DNA of 64,000 nt. It comes from a bacterium. Its GTDB lineage: Bacteria; Myxococcota_A; Bradymonadia; UBA7976; UBA1532. The first letter of the stretch is position 1; the number at the start of each line of letters is the position of its first letter. Shown one piece after another: positions 52,115 to 62,381 of this stretch. The notes under the pieces are model-generated. The model was not told the DNA's origin and ran no database searches. It worked only from the letters and a program-made list of their open reading frames with translations. Position numbers and translations under genes: made by a program. Location of the stretch: contig JAUHYW010000004.1 in NCBI GenBank assembly GCA_030426085.1, positions 186,001 through 250,000 on the forward strand, given 5' to 3'.

Positions 52115-53002
52115 TCAGGAGGCCGTCGGGCGCCCCGCGCGGAAGGCGTCGAGGATCGCCTCGGCCTGGGGCCGGTCGTCGGGGTCGGTCTCGTCGACGA
52201 AGCGGCGCAGCCGCAGCAGGGCCTCCTCCCGGCGGCCGAGCGCGTCGAGCGCCCGGGCGATGCCGGCGTGCAGCAGCATCACGTCGGGGAACCGCCGGTG
52301 CAGGGCCTCGAGCGCGGCCAGCGCGCCCGGGGGGTCGTCTTCGATCCGGGCCAGGGCCGCCTGCACCTCGGGCCCGATCATCATCGCCTCGAACACCACC
52401 CGGGGCACGAACGGACTGCGCAGGATGCCGAGCCCGTCGGTGACCTGCCCCGGCCGGGGGCTGAACGGCAGCAGGTTGAACCCGGCCCCGAGCGCGGCGG
52501 CGAGGCAGAAGCTCTGGGCGACCACCACCCCCCAGTCGTCGCTGGACGCGAGCAGGGTGTCCCAGCCGATCGCGAGGGCGACCGCGGCGGCGAGCAGCAG
52601 CTCGACCCCGGGGCCGGCGGCGTAGATGAGGGCGTTCTTCCACCGGGCGCCGTCGATGCGGTCGGGCACCACCTCGACCAGCCCGACGATGGGGAACGCC
52701 CGGAGCTCGACCGGTACGCCGCCGATGGTCGGGCGGCCCACGGTGGGGCCGAAGCCGAGCTGCACCCGCTCGACCCGCCAGCCGACGAGCCGGGCGACGA
52801 CGGCGTGCCCCGCCTCGTGGATCACCGTCAGCAGGCCGTAGAACCCGAAGAAGAACAGGGTCGCCATGCGCCCGGGGGTGATGTCGCGCAGGATCTCGGC
52901 GGCGAAGAGGCCGAAGACGATCAGGCAGAAGACGAACAGGAAGATCCGGTCGCCGCCGGAGGGCGGCTTCCGGTCGGCGGTGCCCGGGTGGTCGTGGAAC
53001 AT
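52115..53002 (-). CDS. M50-family site-2-protease-like membrane metallopeptidase
   Basis: A 295-residue membrane protein with the zinc motif HEAGH (in LLTVIHEAGHAVVARLVG), three to four membrane helices and a second zinc-site region around FNLLPFSPRPGQVTDGLG, where the usual NxxPxxxxDG is altered to include Gly-Gln-Val-Thr-Asp-Gly. A TPR-like tail of about 100 residues follows. M50 peptidases cut within membranes, often releasing sigma-factor control proteins. The M50 fold with a TPR tail is unusual. Adjacent genes do not show an anti-sigma factor. Confidence 0.85.
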   Translation of the reverse strand: MFHDHPGTADRKPPSGGDRIFLFVFCLIVFGLFAAEILRDITPGRMATLFFFGFYGLLTVIHEAGHAVVARLVGWRVERVQLGFGPTVGRPTIGGVPVELRAFPIVGLVEVVPDRIDGARWKNALIYAAGPGVELLLAAAVALAIGWDTLLASSDDWGVVVAQSFCLAAALGAGFNLLPFSPRPGQVTDGLGILRSPFVPRVVFEAMMIGPEVQAALARIEDDPPGALAALEALHRRFPDVMLLHAGIARALDALGRREEALLRLRRFVDETDPDDRPQAEAILDAFRAGRPTAS

Positions 53003-53034
53003 GGCGGCGTCCGGGGGCGGGCGCGGGGTCGACT

Positions 53035-53736
53035 CTACTCGCGGAAGGCGATGACGAGCCGCAGCACGTACCAGAAGAGCAGCGCCACCGCCGAGAACAG
53101 CGCCAGCGACGCGGCGACGTGGGCCCCGACCGGGTAGTGATGCAGCACGTTGGAGGTGTAGTAGAGGATGTAGCCCGCCGCCAGCGCCACCATCGCCGCC
53201 GAGAAGAGCGAGCCGAGGGTGAAGCCGAAGATCAGCGAGACGACGATGAGCCCCATGGCGGCGAACCCGCCGAGCATCAGGGCCCGCCCCATGAAGGAGA
53301 AGTCCTTCTTGGTGAGGAAGACCGAGGCGGTCAGCCCCCCGAAGACGATCAGCGTGAGCACCCCGGCGGTGGGGATGACGTTGGGGTCGATGAAGTAGGC
53401 CGCGACGTACAGCATCGGCGTCAGCAGCAGCGCCTCGGCGACGACGTAGAGCCCCAGGCCGAGGTACTGCTTGCCCTGGCTGCCGCCCGAGGCGGCCCAC
53501 TTCTCGGCGATCCAGCCGACGGCCATGAAGGCGCCGAGCATGAGCAGCCAGTTGAGCGGGCTGCCGTAGGCGAAGCGCATCATGGACTCGCCGACGGTCT
53601 GCACCAGCACGTAGCACAGCCCGGCGCAGGCCAGGATCGCCCCGCCGAGGTGGCCGTAGGTCAGCCGGATGAACTCGGCCCGCTCGTTGGCCGAGGCGTG
53701 GGCCGCGGCCCGGTCTTGGAAGGCGGCGTAGGACAT
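53035..53736 (-). CDS. Bax inhibitor-1/YccA-family membrane protein
   Basis: A 233-residue protein with seven membrane helices and the BI-1 wording ERAEFIRLTYGHLGGAI at the N-terminus and VALAAGYILYYTSNVLHHYPV near the end. Family members act in membrane stress responses and possibly as pH-sensitive calcium leaks. 32 bases upstream of the M50 gene on the same strand. Confidence 0.92.
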   Translation of the reverse strand: MSYAAFQDRAAAHASANERAEFIRLTYGHLGGAILACAGLCYVLVQTVGESMMRFAYGSPLNWLLMLGAFMAVGWIAEKWAASGGSQGKQYLGLGLYVVAEALLLTPMLYVAAYFIDPNVIPTAGVLTLIVFGGLTASVFLTKKDFSFMGRALMLGGFAAMGLIVVSLIFGFTLGSLFSAAMVALAAGYILYYTSNVLHHYPVGAHVAASLALFSAVALLFWYVLRLVIAFRE

Positions 53737-53808
53737 GGCGGTCTCCGTGGTCGGGTTCGCGATCTTCGATGCCGGCGGGGCGCGATCGGCCGCAGCGCCG
53801 ACGGTCGT

Positions 53809-54921
53809 TCAGAGCAGATTGAACGACGCGTTGAGCAGCAGCGAGTTCTGCATCTGCCACTCGTCGATGATGGTCGGCAGGTACTTCGCCGAGAGCACGT
53901 AGTCCAGGGACGCCCACTTGGCCAGCTTGACCCCCACCTTGAGGCCGACGTCGACGTTGGTCTTCTCGAGGCCCTCGAGGTCGGGCTGCTCGGGGTCGGT
54001 GTAGAGCGGGTAGAGCACGTTGCCCAGGAAGCCGTAGGTCACCGTCTCGGTGAGCGCGCCCTCGGCCTCGACCTCGAGCTCGATGCCGATCTGGGTGCTG
54101 TCGTTGAGCGAGACGATCTCGATGACCGGGGTCGTGTCGTCGTCGGCGACCGCCCGCCCGCCCTGGGTGATGATCTGCTGGGCGCCGCCGCCGAGGCTGA
54201 TGGTCAGCTCGATCAGCTTGTCGTCGATCGGGTTGGCGAACACCCCGATGCTCTCCCGCAGCAGCAGCGGCTCGAAGGCGCTGGTCAGCTCGAGCGACGT
54301 GCGGCCGGCGAGCGGCTCGGCCGGGCCGCCGTCGACGCTGTACTCGGCGTCGGCGGCCAGCAGCAGCTCACCGGGGAAGAGCTGGGTCGAGGCCCGGAAT
54401 CGGGCGAAGGGGCCGAGCCAGGGCACCGCTTCGAGGTGGTAGAGGTACATCGAGCGCAGCTTGCCCTCGTCGGTGCTCTTGATGAACTCGTTGAGCGGCG
54501 GGGCGCTGGTCCGGCTGTGGGTGATGTCGAGGCTGTTGCGCCACTCGTGCAGCCCCAGGCGCAGGTCGGCGCTGCCCTTGACGGTGGCCCCGAGCTGGTG
54601 GGTCGTGCCGTCCTCGATGCCGGGCACGTCCCGGCTGTCGGAGAGCGCGTAGTTGATGCCCACCTGCAGCTTGAGGGTCCACCCGTCGACCGGCCCCTTC
54701 GGCTTCTGCATGGCCAGGGCCGCTTCGGCCGCCGAGCACTCGCAGCCGAGGGCCTTGGCCGCTTCGATCTGGGCTTTCTTCTCGGCGAGGGCCTTCTCGG
54801 CGGCCTCGCGCTCTTCGAAGATCGCCTTGCCCTCTTCGGTGGAGACGAAGTCGGCGGGCTGAGCCGCCGCGGCCAGGGGCAGGCTCATCAGGCCCAACAC
54901 CAGCATGCATACTCGAGTCAC
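53809..54921 (-). CDS. DUF3078/DUF481-like outer-membrane beta-barrel protein
   Basis: A 370-residue protein: signal peptide (LMSLPLAAAAQ), a helical coiled-coil stretch with two Cys (EEREAAEKALAEKKAQIEAAKALGC style), then repeating strands (LKLQVGINYALSDS, LHEWRNSLDITHSR, FARFRASTQLF) and an outer-membrane type end (LLLNASFNLL). The pattern of WRNSL and of strands 10-14 long resembles DUF3078. Likely an outer-membrane protein; cargo unknown. Opens the minus-strand run BI-1, M50, preT. Confidence 0.85.
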   Translation of the reverse strand: MTRVCMLVLGLMSLPLAAAAQPADFVSTEEGKAIFEEREAAEKALAEKKAQIEAAKALGCECSAAEAALAMQKPKGPVDGWTLKLQVGINYALSDSRDVPGIEDGTTHQLGATVKGSADLRLGLHEWRNSLDITHSRTSAPPLNEFIKSTDEGKLRSMYLYHLEAVPWLGPFARFRASTQLFPGELLLAADAEYSVDGGPAEPLAGRTSLELTSAFEPLLLRESIGVFANPIDDKLIELTISLGGGAQQIITQGGRAVADDDTTPVIEIVSLNDSTQIGIELEVEAEGALTETVTYGFLGNVLYPLYTDPEQPDLEGLEKTNVDVGLKVGVKLAKWASLDYVLSAKYLPTIIDEWQMQNSLLLNASFNLL

Positions 54922-55056
54922 GTCGTATCACTCCCGGCAGCCGGGGCCGCCCGCTGAAGTCGGTGGAGCACATGCCGGGTGGCACGCGCGATCGCTTGGA
55001 GAGTCGCGGGCCGGGGGCCGGCTGTCAACCGGGCCCGTGGTCGCCCGGGGCCGGGC

Positions 55057-56061
55057 TCACGGCAGCCGCACCCCGGCCAGCACGCCCCGGTGGTCGGAGA
55101 CCACGTCGGGCAGGACCCGGTGCTCGACGATGTCGAGGCCCCGGGAGGCGAAGATCCAGTCCAGGCGCCGCTTGTGGAACGGGAAGGTCACCAGCGGCGC
55201 CTCGGGGTCGTGGGCCCGCAGCCCGAGCGCCTCGGCCAGCCGACGCAGCCCCTGCTCGCGCGCGTCCCACGAGGTGTTGAAGTCGCCCACCACGATGCGC
55301 AGCCGGTCCCGGGCGCGCAGCTCGTCGATGAGCGTCTCGATCTGCCGCCGGCGGATGGCCGCCCGGGCGAAGTCGAGGTGCACCGAGACGACGTCGACCG
55401 GGCAGTCGGGCGCGGTGGGGTGGGTCACCGTGCTCAGCACGAAGCCCTTGTTGAAGGTGGGCGGCGAGGGCACGAACGTGACCGAGAGCGGGTCGCTGAG
55501 CGGCAGCCGGGCGGCGAGCGCGGTGCCGTACTCGATGCGGGGGGCGACCATGTGCGCCCCCCGGACCCGCCAGCCGAAGCCGGACGCCTCGGCGATGAAC
55601 TCGACGTGGTCGAAGCCGCCGCTCCAGAAGGACGGCCCGTCGGCCTCCTGGAAGGCGACGACGTCCGGGCGCTCGCGGCGCAGCACCTCGGCGACGGCGT
55701 CGAGGTTGCGCTGGATGGTGCGGGTGCGCTTGAGGGCCTGATGAAAGCCGGTGCTGCGGCCGTGGGCCAGGTTGAGGGTGACGACCCGCAGCATCGCCCG
55801 GCCGTCGGCGTCGGCCCGCCCTCCGCTCTCGGGGGCGCTGGTCCGGTCGACGTCGGGCACGGCCCGCAGCGGGTCGCTGCGCGGGGGCAGCGTACGTCGG
55901 ATGCGGGCCACCACCCGGGGGCGGCGGGCGATGGCCCGCCGGATCCGGCTGCGCCGGGCGGGCGGGCTGTCGGGCGAGGTGTCATCCGCGGCGGCGGCGT
56001 CGTCCACCGGGGCGGCGTCGGCCGGCGTCTCGCTCTCGGTCGGGGCGTCGGGTTCGGGCAT
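55057..56061 (-). CDS. Endonuclease/exonuclease/phosphatase-family protein
   Basis: A 334-residue protein: acidic/Ala-rich, then Arg-rich N-terminal region of about 90 residues, followed by an EEP domain with VVTLNLAHG, VVAFQEADG (metal Glu), VVSVHLDF, IVVGDFNTSW, LDWIFAS and VSDHRGV (catalytic His). The substrate could be DNA, inositol phosphate or sphingolipid, which the sequence does not settle. The start I use is ATG 56061; a GTG 18 bases further up is equally possible. Divergent from the CDF gene. Confidence 0.87.
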   Translation of the reverse strand: MPEPDAPTESETPADAAPVDDAAAADDTSPDSPPARRSRIRRAIARRPRVVARIRRTLPPRSDPLRAVPDVDRTSAPESGGRADADGRAMLRVVTLNLAHGRSTGFHQALKRTRTIQRNLDAVAEVLRRERPDVVAFQEADGPSFWSGGFDHVEFIAEASGFGWRVRGAHMVAPRIEYGTALAARLPLSDPLSVTFVPSPPTFNKGFVLSTVTHPTAPDCPVDVVSVHLDFARAAIRRRQIETLIDELRARDRLRIVVGDFNTSWDAREQGLRRLAEALGLRAHDPEAPLVTFPFHKRRLDWIFASRGLDIVEHRVLPDVVSDHRGVLAGVRLP

Positions 56062-56106
56062 GTCCAAAGGTGTGCTCACCGGGGCGCGCAATGCAACGGG
56101 TCGACG

Positions 56107-56131
56107 AGGGCCGCATCTCTCCGACGGCCCT
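56107..56131. repeat. Hairpin upstream of the CDF exporter gene
   Basis: AGGGCCG (56107-56113) and CGGCCCT (56125-56131) form a perfect seven-base-pair stem with an 11-base loop, 43 bases before the CDF start. Its role, if any, is not visible. Confidence 0.35.
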
Positions 56132-56173
56132 TCGGATTGCTCTGCGGGGGCCGATCGGAGACGATGTCGACGC

Positions 56174-57220
56174 ATGGGACATGGACACAGCCACCACGGG
56201 CACGGTCACGCTCACGGCCACGAGCACGGCCACACCCACGGCCACGCCCACGGCGGCGACCCCTACTCCGAGGCCGGCCGGCGGGCGCTGCGCTGGTCGC
56301 TCGTCCTCAACGGCGGCTTCCTGCTGATCGAGGCCGGGGTCGGCTGGTGGGCCGACTCCCTGGCGCTGCTGTCGGACGCGGGGCACATGGTCGGCGACGT
56401 CAGCGCGCTGATGCTGGCCTACGTGGTCGCCGGGCTCGCCCGGCGGCCGGCGACCCCCACCCGCACCTTCGGGCTCACCCGGGCCGAGGCCCTCGGCGCC
56501 TTCGTCAACGGGCTGGCCCTGCTGGTGGTGGTCGGCTTCATCGCCGTCGAGGCCATCGAGCGGGTGAGCGGTGACCCGCCGGCGGTGCCCGGCTGGCCGG
56601 TGCTCGTGGTCGGCGCGATCGGGCTCGCGATCAACCTCGGCTCGGCCTGGGCGCTGTGGCGCAGCGCCTCGGGGGACATCAACGTGCAGGGGGCGCTGGC
56701 CCACATGCTGGCCGACGCGCTCGGGTCGGTCGGCGCGATGGTCGCCGCGGGGCTGATCCTGCTCTTCGGCTGGCACTGGGCCGACCCGGCGGTGAGCCTC
56801 GTCGTCGCCGGGCTCGTGCTGTGGGGCGCCCTGCGGGTGGTCGCGTCCGCGACCCGGGTGCTGCTCGACTTCGCCCCCGCCGATCTGGACGCCTCGCGCA
56901 TCGAAGAGGCCCTGAGCGCGTTGGCCGGCGTCGCGGCGGTGCACGACGTGCACGTCTGGGGGCAGGCGGGGTCCCGGGTGATGGTCACCGCGCACGTCGT
57001 ACCGGCCGCCGAGGCCACCCCGTTCGACGTGCTGCGCCGGGCCGAGGTCTGCCTGCGCGAAGGGCTGGGCGTGGGGCACTCGACCCTTCAGATCGAGCCG
57101 CGCACCGGCTGCCCCCAGCCGGCGTGCCCGTTCGCCGAACCGCAGGCGGACGCCGAGCCGGGGCACGACCACGCCGCGCACAGCCACGACGAGCCCCCGG
57201 CGGCCGCCCACCGACACTGA
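56174..57220 (+). CDS. CDF-family zinc exporter, His-rich at both ends
   Basis: A 348-residue cation diffusion facilitator: His-rich N-terminus (residues 1-27, Gly-His repeats), six membrane helices, HxxxD zinc sites in helix 2 (SDAGHMVGD) and helix 5 (HMLADALGS), a cytoplasmic ferredoxin-like domain (VHDVHVWGQ) and a second His-rich tail. It exchanges protons for Zn(II) or Co(II) to remove excess metal. The double His tails may buffer or deliver metal. Starts at ATG 56174, after a short divergent spacer. Confidence 0.94.
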   Translation: MGHGHSHHGHGHAHGHEHGHTHGHAHGGDPYSEAGRRALRWSLVLNGGFLLIEAGVGWWADSLALLSDAGHMVGDVSALMLAYVVAGLARRPATPTRTFGLTRAEALGAFVNGLALLVVVGFIAVEAIERVSGDPPAVPGWPVLVVGAIGLAINLGSAWALWRSASGDINVQGALAHMLADALGSVGAMVAAGLILLFGWHWADPAVSLVVAGLVLWGALRVVASATRVLLDFAPADLDASRIEEALSALAGVAAVHDVHVWGQAGSRVMVTAHVVPAAEATPFDVLRRAEVCLREGLGVGHSTLQIEPRTGCPQPACPFAEPQADAEPGHDHAAHSHDEPPAAAHRH

Positions 57221-57439
57221 AGAGCTTTCCCACACACTCCGGCGCTTCACCCAGCACCGTCCCGAACGCCGAGCTCGGTGTCTCTCAGGCTCGAAATACC
57301 GTCTGATATTCCTGCGGCTTCGTTCCTCGGCGTCCGGCCCGGCGCTGTGCTCGACCGTATCTTGTGGGCAAGCTCTGAAGGGGGAGACAGCGCGGCGGTG
57401 GTGGCCAGCGCGCGGCGACCTGCGCGGCGCGCCCCGCCA

Positions 57440-58536
57440 TCAGCCGGTCGGCGGCTCGGTCTCGCCCCGCAGCGCCATCGGCGGCAGCAGGCCGTCGGTC
57501 TCCCGGATCGGCGGCGGCGGCAGCGTCGTCGCCCGCCGCTGGATGGGCAGCGTGACGATGAACGTGCTGCCTTCCCCCGGCGCGCTCTGGGCGGTGATCG
57601 CCCCGTCGTGGGCCTCGACGATGCGCCGACACAACGTCAGGCCGATACCCCGCCCGGGGAAGGCGTCGGCGGTGTGCAGCCGCTGGAAGAGCCGGAAGAT
57701 GCGGTTGACGTAGCGCTGGTCGAAGCCGATCCCGTCGTCGGAGATCGTCAGCATGAAGCACGGGGTGCCGTCCGCCGGCCGCTCGAGATAGCGCCCCCCG
57801 ATCTCGATGTGGGGGCCCGCGCCGGGCCGGCGGAACTTGAGCGCGTTGCCCACGAGGTGGACCATGAGCCGCCGGATCTGACCCGGGTCGGCCTCGATGG
57901 TCGCCAGCTCGCCGATACGCACCTCGGCCCCGGCCTCGGCCACCAGGGACCCGTGCTCCTCGACCGCCGCCCGGGCCACCTCGCCCAGATCGATGCGGGC
58001 CGCCTTGGGGGTCTGGTCGGGGCGGTGCAGATCCAGCAGATCGTCGAGCAGGCCTTCGAAATGATCGGCCGCCTGCCGCATGCGCACGAGGTGCTGCCGA
58101 CCGCCCTCGCTGAGCCGCGCCCGCTCGTCCTCGGCGAGCAGATCACCGAACATCCGGATCTTGCGCAGTGGCTCCTGCAAGTCGTGGGTCGCCGCGAAGG
58201 CGAACTCCCGCAGCTCGCGGGTGCTCTTCTCGAGTCGCTCGGCCCCGATCTGCCGCCGGCGGCGGACCTCGGCCTCGACCGCGCGCACCTCGGCCCGGGC
58301 CGCGTCCCGCTCGACCTCCAGATCGGCGATGCGGAGCTGGAGCTCGGCGATGCGCTCGTCGGGCAGGGGCCGCTCGACCGTCGGCGGATCCAGCGCCCGG
58401 GTCCGGGCCAGCGCGATGCCCAGGACCAGCCCGAGCGCCAGCGGCGCCGGCCACCATGCCGCCCCGCTGGCGAGGCCATGGCCCACCGCCAGCCCCAGCA
58501 GGGCACCCAGCGTCAGTCCGAGCGGCCCCGCCCGCA

Positions 58537-58537
<1 letters not shown>
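57440..58537 (-). CDS. Membrane histidine kinase coupled to a AAA ATPase
   Basis: A 365-residue kinase: two membrane helices near the N-terminus (LGALLGLAVGHGLASG and WPAPLALGLVLGIALA), a coiled coil (IAELQLRIADLEVERDAARAE), dimerisation domain with H-box ATHDLQEPLRKIR and an HATPase domain with N-box (VHLVGNALKF), DDGIGF and GRGIGLTL. The DLQEPLR wording places it with phytochrome-type kinases. No receiver domain or partner regulator is adjacent. Its start shares one base with the stop of the AAA gene, so both are made together. Confidence 0.92.
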
Positions 58538-60663
<2,126 letters not shown>

Positions 60664-60778
60664 CGGGCCCTCCTCTCGAGATTGCGCGATCTTGCCCGCC
60701 CGGGCGACGGCACTCAAGGCGCGCCTGCCGGGGCCCGCCGGCGGTCGCCCGCGGCCGGTGGTCGAATGGCCGCCAGCG

Positions 60779-60808
60779 TTGACGCCGACCGGCGCCTCGC
60801 GGCATCTA
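60779..60808 (+). promoter_or_regulatory. Candidate leaderless promoter of ctaA
   Basis: TTGACG (60779-60784), 18 bases, CATCTA (60803-60808). The ATG follows eight bases on, with no ribosome site, which fits a leaderless mRNA. The core TTGACGCCGACC also occurs at 21186. Confidence 0.4.
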
Positions 60809-60815
60809 TCCCCGG

Positions 60816-61877
60816 ATGCTCGACCCGAACCGCGAACCCCCGCCCGGCGCAGCGACCGCGGCCCCGCCCCGAGCGGTGGTCGTCTGGCTGTGCACGGTCT
60901 ATGGCTTCATCGCCGCGATGGTGCTCATCGGCGGCATCACCCGGCTGACCGGCAGCGGCCTGTCGATGGTCGCCTGGCACCCGCTGATGGGCGCCCTGCC
61001 CCCGCTGACCGAGGCCGACTGGCTGGCGGTCTTCGCCGACTATCAGCGGTCGCCGCAGTATCAGCAGGTCAACCACTGGATGACGCTGAGCGACTTCCAG
61101 CAGATCTTCTTCTGGGAGTACTTTCATCGGCTCTTCGGGCGCCTCATCGGGGTCGTCTTCTTCGTGCCCTGGCTCTACTTCACCGTGCGCCGCCGGCTGA
61201 CGGGCCGGTGGGCCGGGCGGGCGCTCGTCGCGTTCGTGCTCGGCGGCCTGCAAGGGCTGCTCGGCTGGTTCATGGTCAAGAGCGGCCTCGTCGACGTGCC
61301 CGCGGTGAGCCACTATCGCCTCGCCGCCCACCTGTCGCTGGCCTTCTTCGTCGGGGCCTACATCGTCTGGCTGGTCCTCGACATGCGCCCCGGGCCGGCC
61401 CGCGCCGGCGATCGGCGACTGTATCGGGCGGGCTGGGCCCTGATCGGGCTGCTCGCGGTGCAGATCGTCTACGGGGCCTTCATGGCCGGCACCCGCGCCG
61501 GCTACATGTACCAGACGTGGCCCGACATGAACGGCGCCTGGATCCCGGCCACGCTGGGTCACATCGAGCCGTGGGCGCTCGACCTCGTCGCCAACCCGGA
61601 CACCATCAACTTCGTGCACCGCACCCTGGCCTGGCTCGTCGCCCTCGGCGCCGGGTGGCTGGCCGTCGCCGCCTGGCGCCGGGCCGACAGCCGCCGCCAG
61701 CAGGGGGCGGCGGTCATCCTCGGCGGGCTGGTGCTCGTGCAGTTCGCGCTCGGAGTGCTGACCGTGCTGTACGCGGTGCCGGTCGCCCTCGGCGCGGCCC
61801 ACCAGCTCGGGGCCTACCTGCTGCTCACCGCCGCGCTGTGGGTGACCCACGGCCAGAAGCCGATCCCGCCCGGCTGA
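60816..61877 (+). CDS. ctaA: Heme A synthase (CtaA/COX15)
   Basis: A 353-residue protein with about eight membrane helices. Family motifs: GGITRLTGSGLSM, FFWEYFHRLFGRLIG (heme His), HYRLAAHL, FVHRTLAWLVA and AAHQLGAYL. It oxidises heme O to heme A for aa3-type cytochrome oxidase, so this organism respires oxygen. No oxidase subunit is in the window. Divergent from the AAA gene. Confidence 0.95.
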   Translation: MLDPNREPPPGAATAAPPRAVVVWLCTVYGFIAAMVLIGGITRLTGSGLSMVAWHPLMGALPPLTEADWLAVFADYQRSPQYQQVNHWMTLSDFQQIFFWEYFHRLFGRLIGVVFFVPWLYFTVRRRLTGRWAGRALVAFVLGGLQGLLGWFMVKSGLVDVPAVSHYRLAAHLSLAFFVGAYIVWLVLDMRPGPARAGDRRLYRAGWALIGLLAVQIVYGAFMAGTRAGYMYQTWPDMNGAWIPATLGHIEPWALDLVANPDTINFVHRTLAWLVALGAGWLAVAAWRRADSRRQQGAAVILGGLVLVQFALGVLTVLYAVPVALGAAHQLGAYLLLTAALWVTHGQKPIPPG

Positions 61878-61883
61878 CCGCGC

Positions 61884-62381
61884 TCAATCACCGCCCAGAT
61901 TGCAGGCGTTCTCCGTCGGCATGCACCCCGAGAGCAGCTCAGCGGCCGGGGTCAGCGGCTGCCCGTCCTGGTCGACCTCGAAGGTGCCCCCGCGGATCCA
62001 GGCCGAGACGACCCGCCACGCGCAGCCGGTCGTGCCCGCGAAGCAGATCGGGTGGCCCACCGCCGCCGGATCACCAGCCAGGGCGACCCGCAGCAGGATG
62101 CTGTCCTCGGGGTTCTCCAGGTCGACGGCGGCCTTGGCCGACTGATACTCGGCGTCGCGGGCGCCGGCCTCGCCGGTGATCTTGAAGTTGCCCTGTGTCA
62201 CCGCGTGGCAGAAGGCCTGCCCGCAGCCGATGGTCAGCATCGCCTGCTGGGCGGCGATGAAGTCCGCCTGGTTGTCGGGTATGACCTCGAGGGCCAGCGC
62301 GGTGACCTCGCCCTCGCCGCAGCCGACGAGGGCGACGGCGGCGAGCGCGAGCGCCAGCGCGGCAGGCGCCGATCGATTCAT
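61884..62381 (-). CDS. Cytochrome-like lipoprotein with CX4CH motif
   Basis: A 165-residue lipoprotein (lipobox AVALVGC). Its core resembles small myxobacterial heme-type proteins: TIGCGQAFCH gives a CX4CH heme-binding motif in place of CX2CH, followed by VDLENPEDSILLRVAL, a Cys pair in ICFAGTTGCAWRVV and SAWIRGGT. The CX4CH motif is known from cytochrome c3. Whether heme is attached is not proven. Its ATG overlaps the RlmE stop by ATGA. Convergent with ctaA, seven bases apart. Confidence 0.8.
   Translation of the reverse strand: MNRSAPAALALALAAVALVGCGEGEVTALALEVIPDNQADFIAAQQAMLTIGCGQAFCHAVTQGNFKITGEAGARDAEYQSAKAAVDLENPEDSILLRVALAGDPAAVGHPICFAGTTGCAWRVVSAWIRGGTFEVDQDGQPLTPAAELLSGCMPTENACNLGGD

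Noticed and set aside
57221-57439. RNA gene or terminator in the spacer after the CDF gene
   Set aside because: Only a weak five-base GAATA/TATTC-type pairing is seen; no tRNA or other fold.
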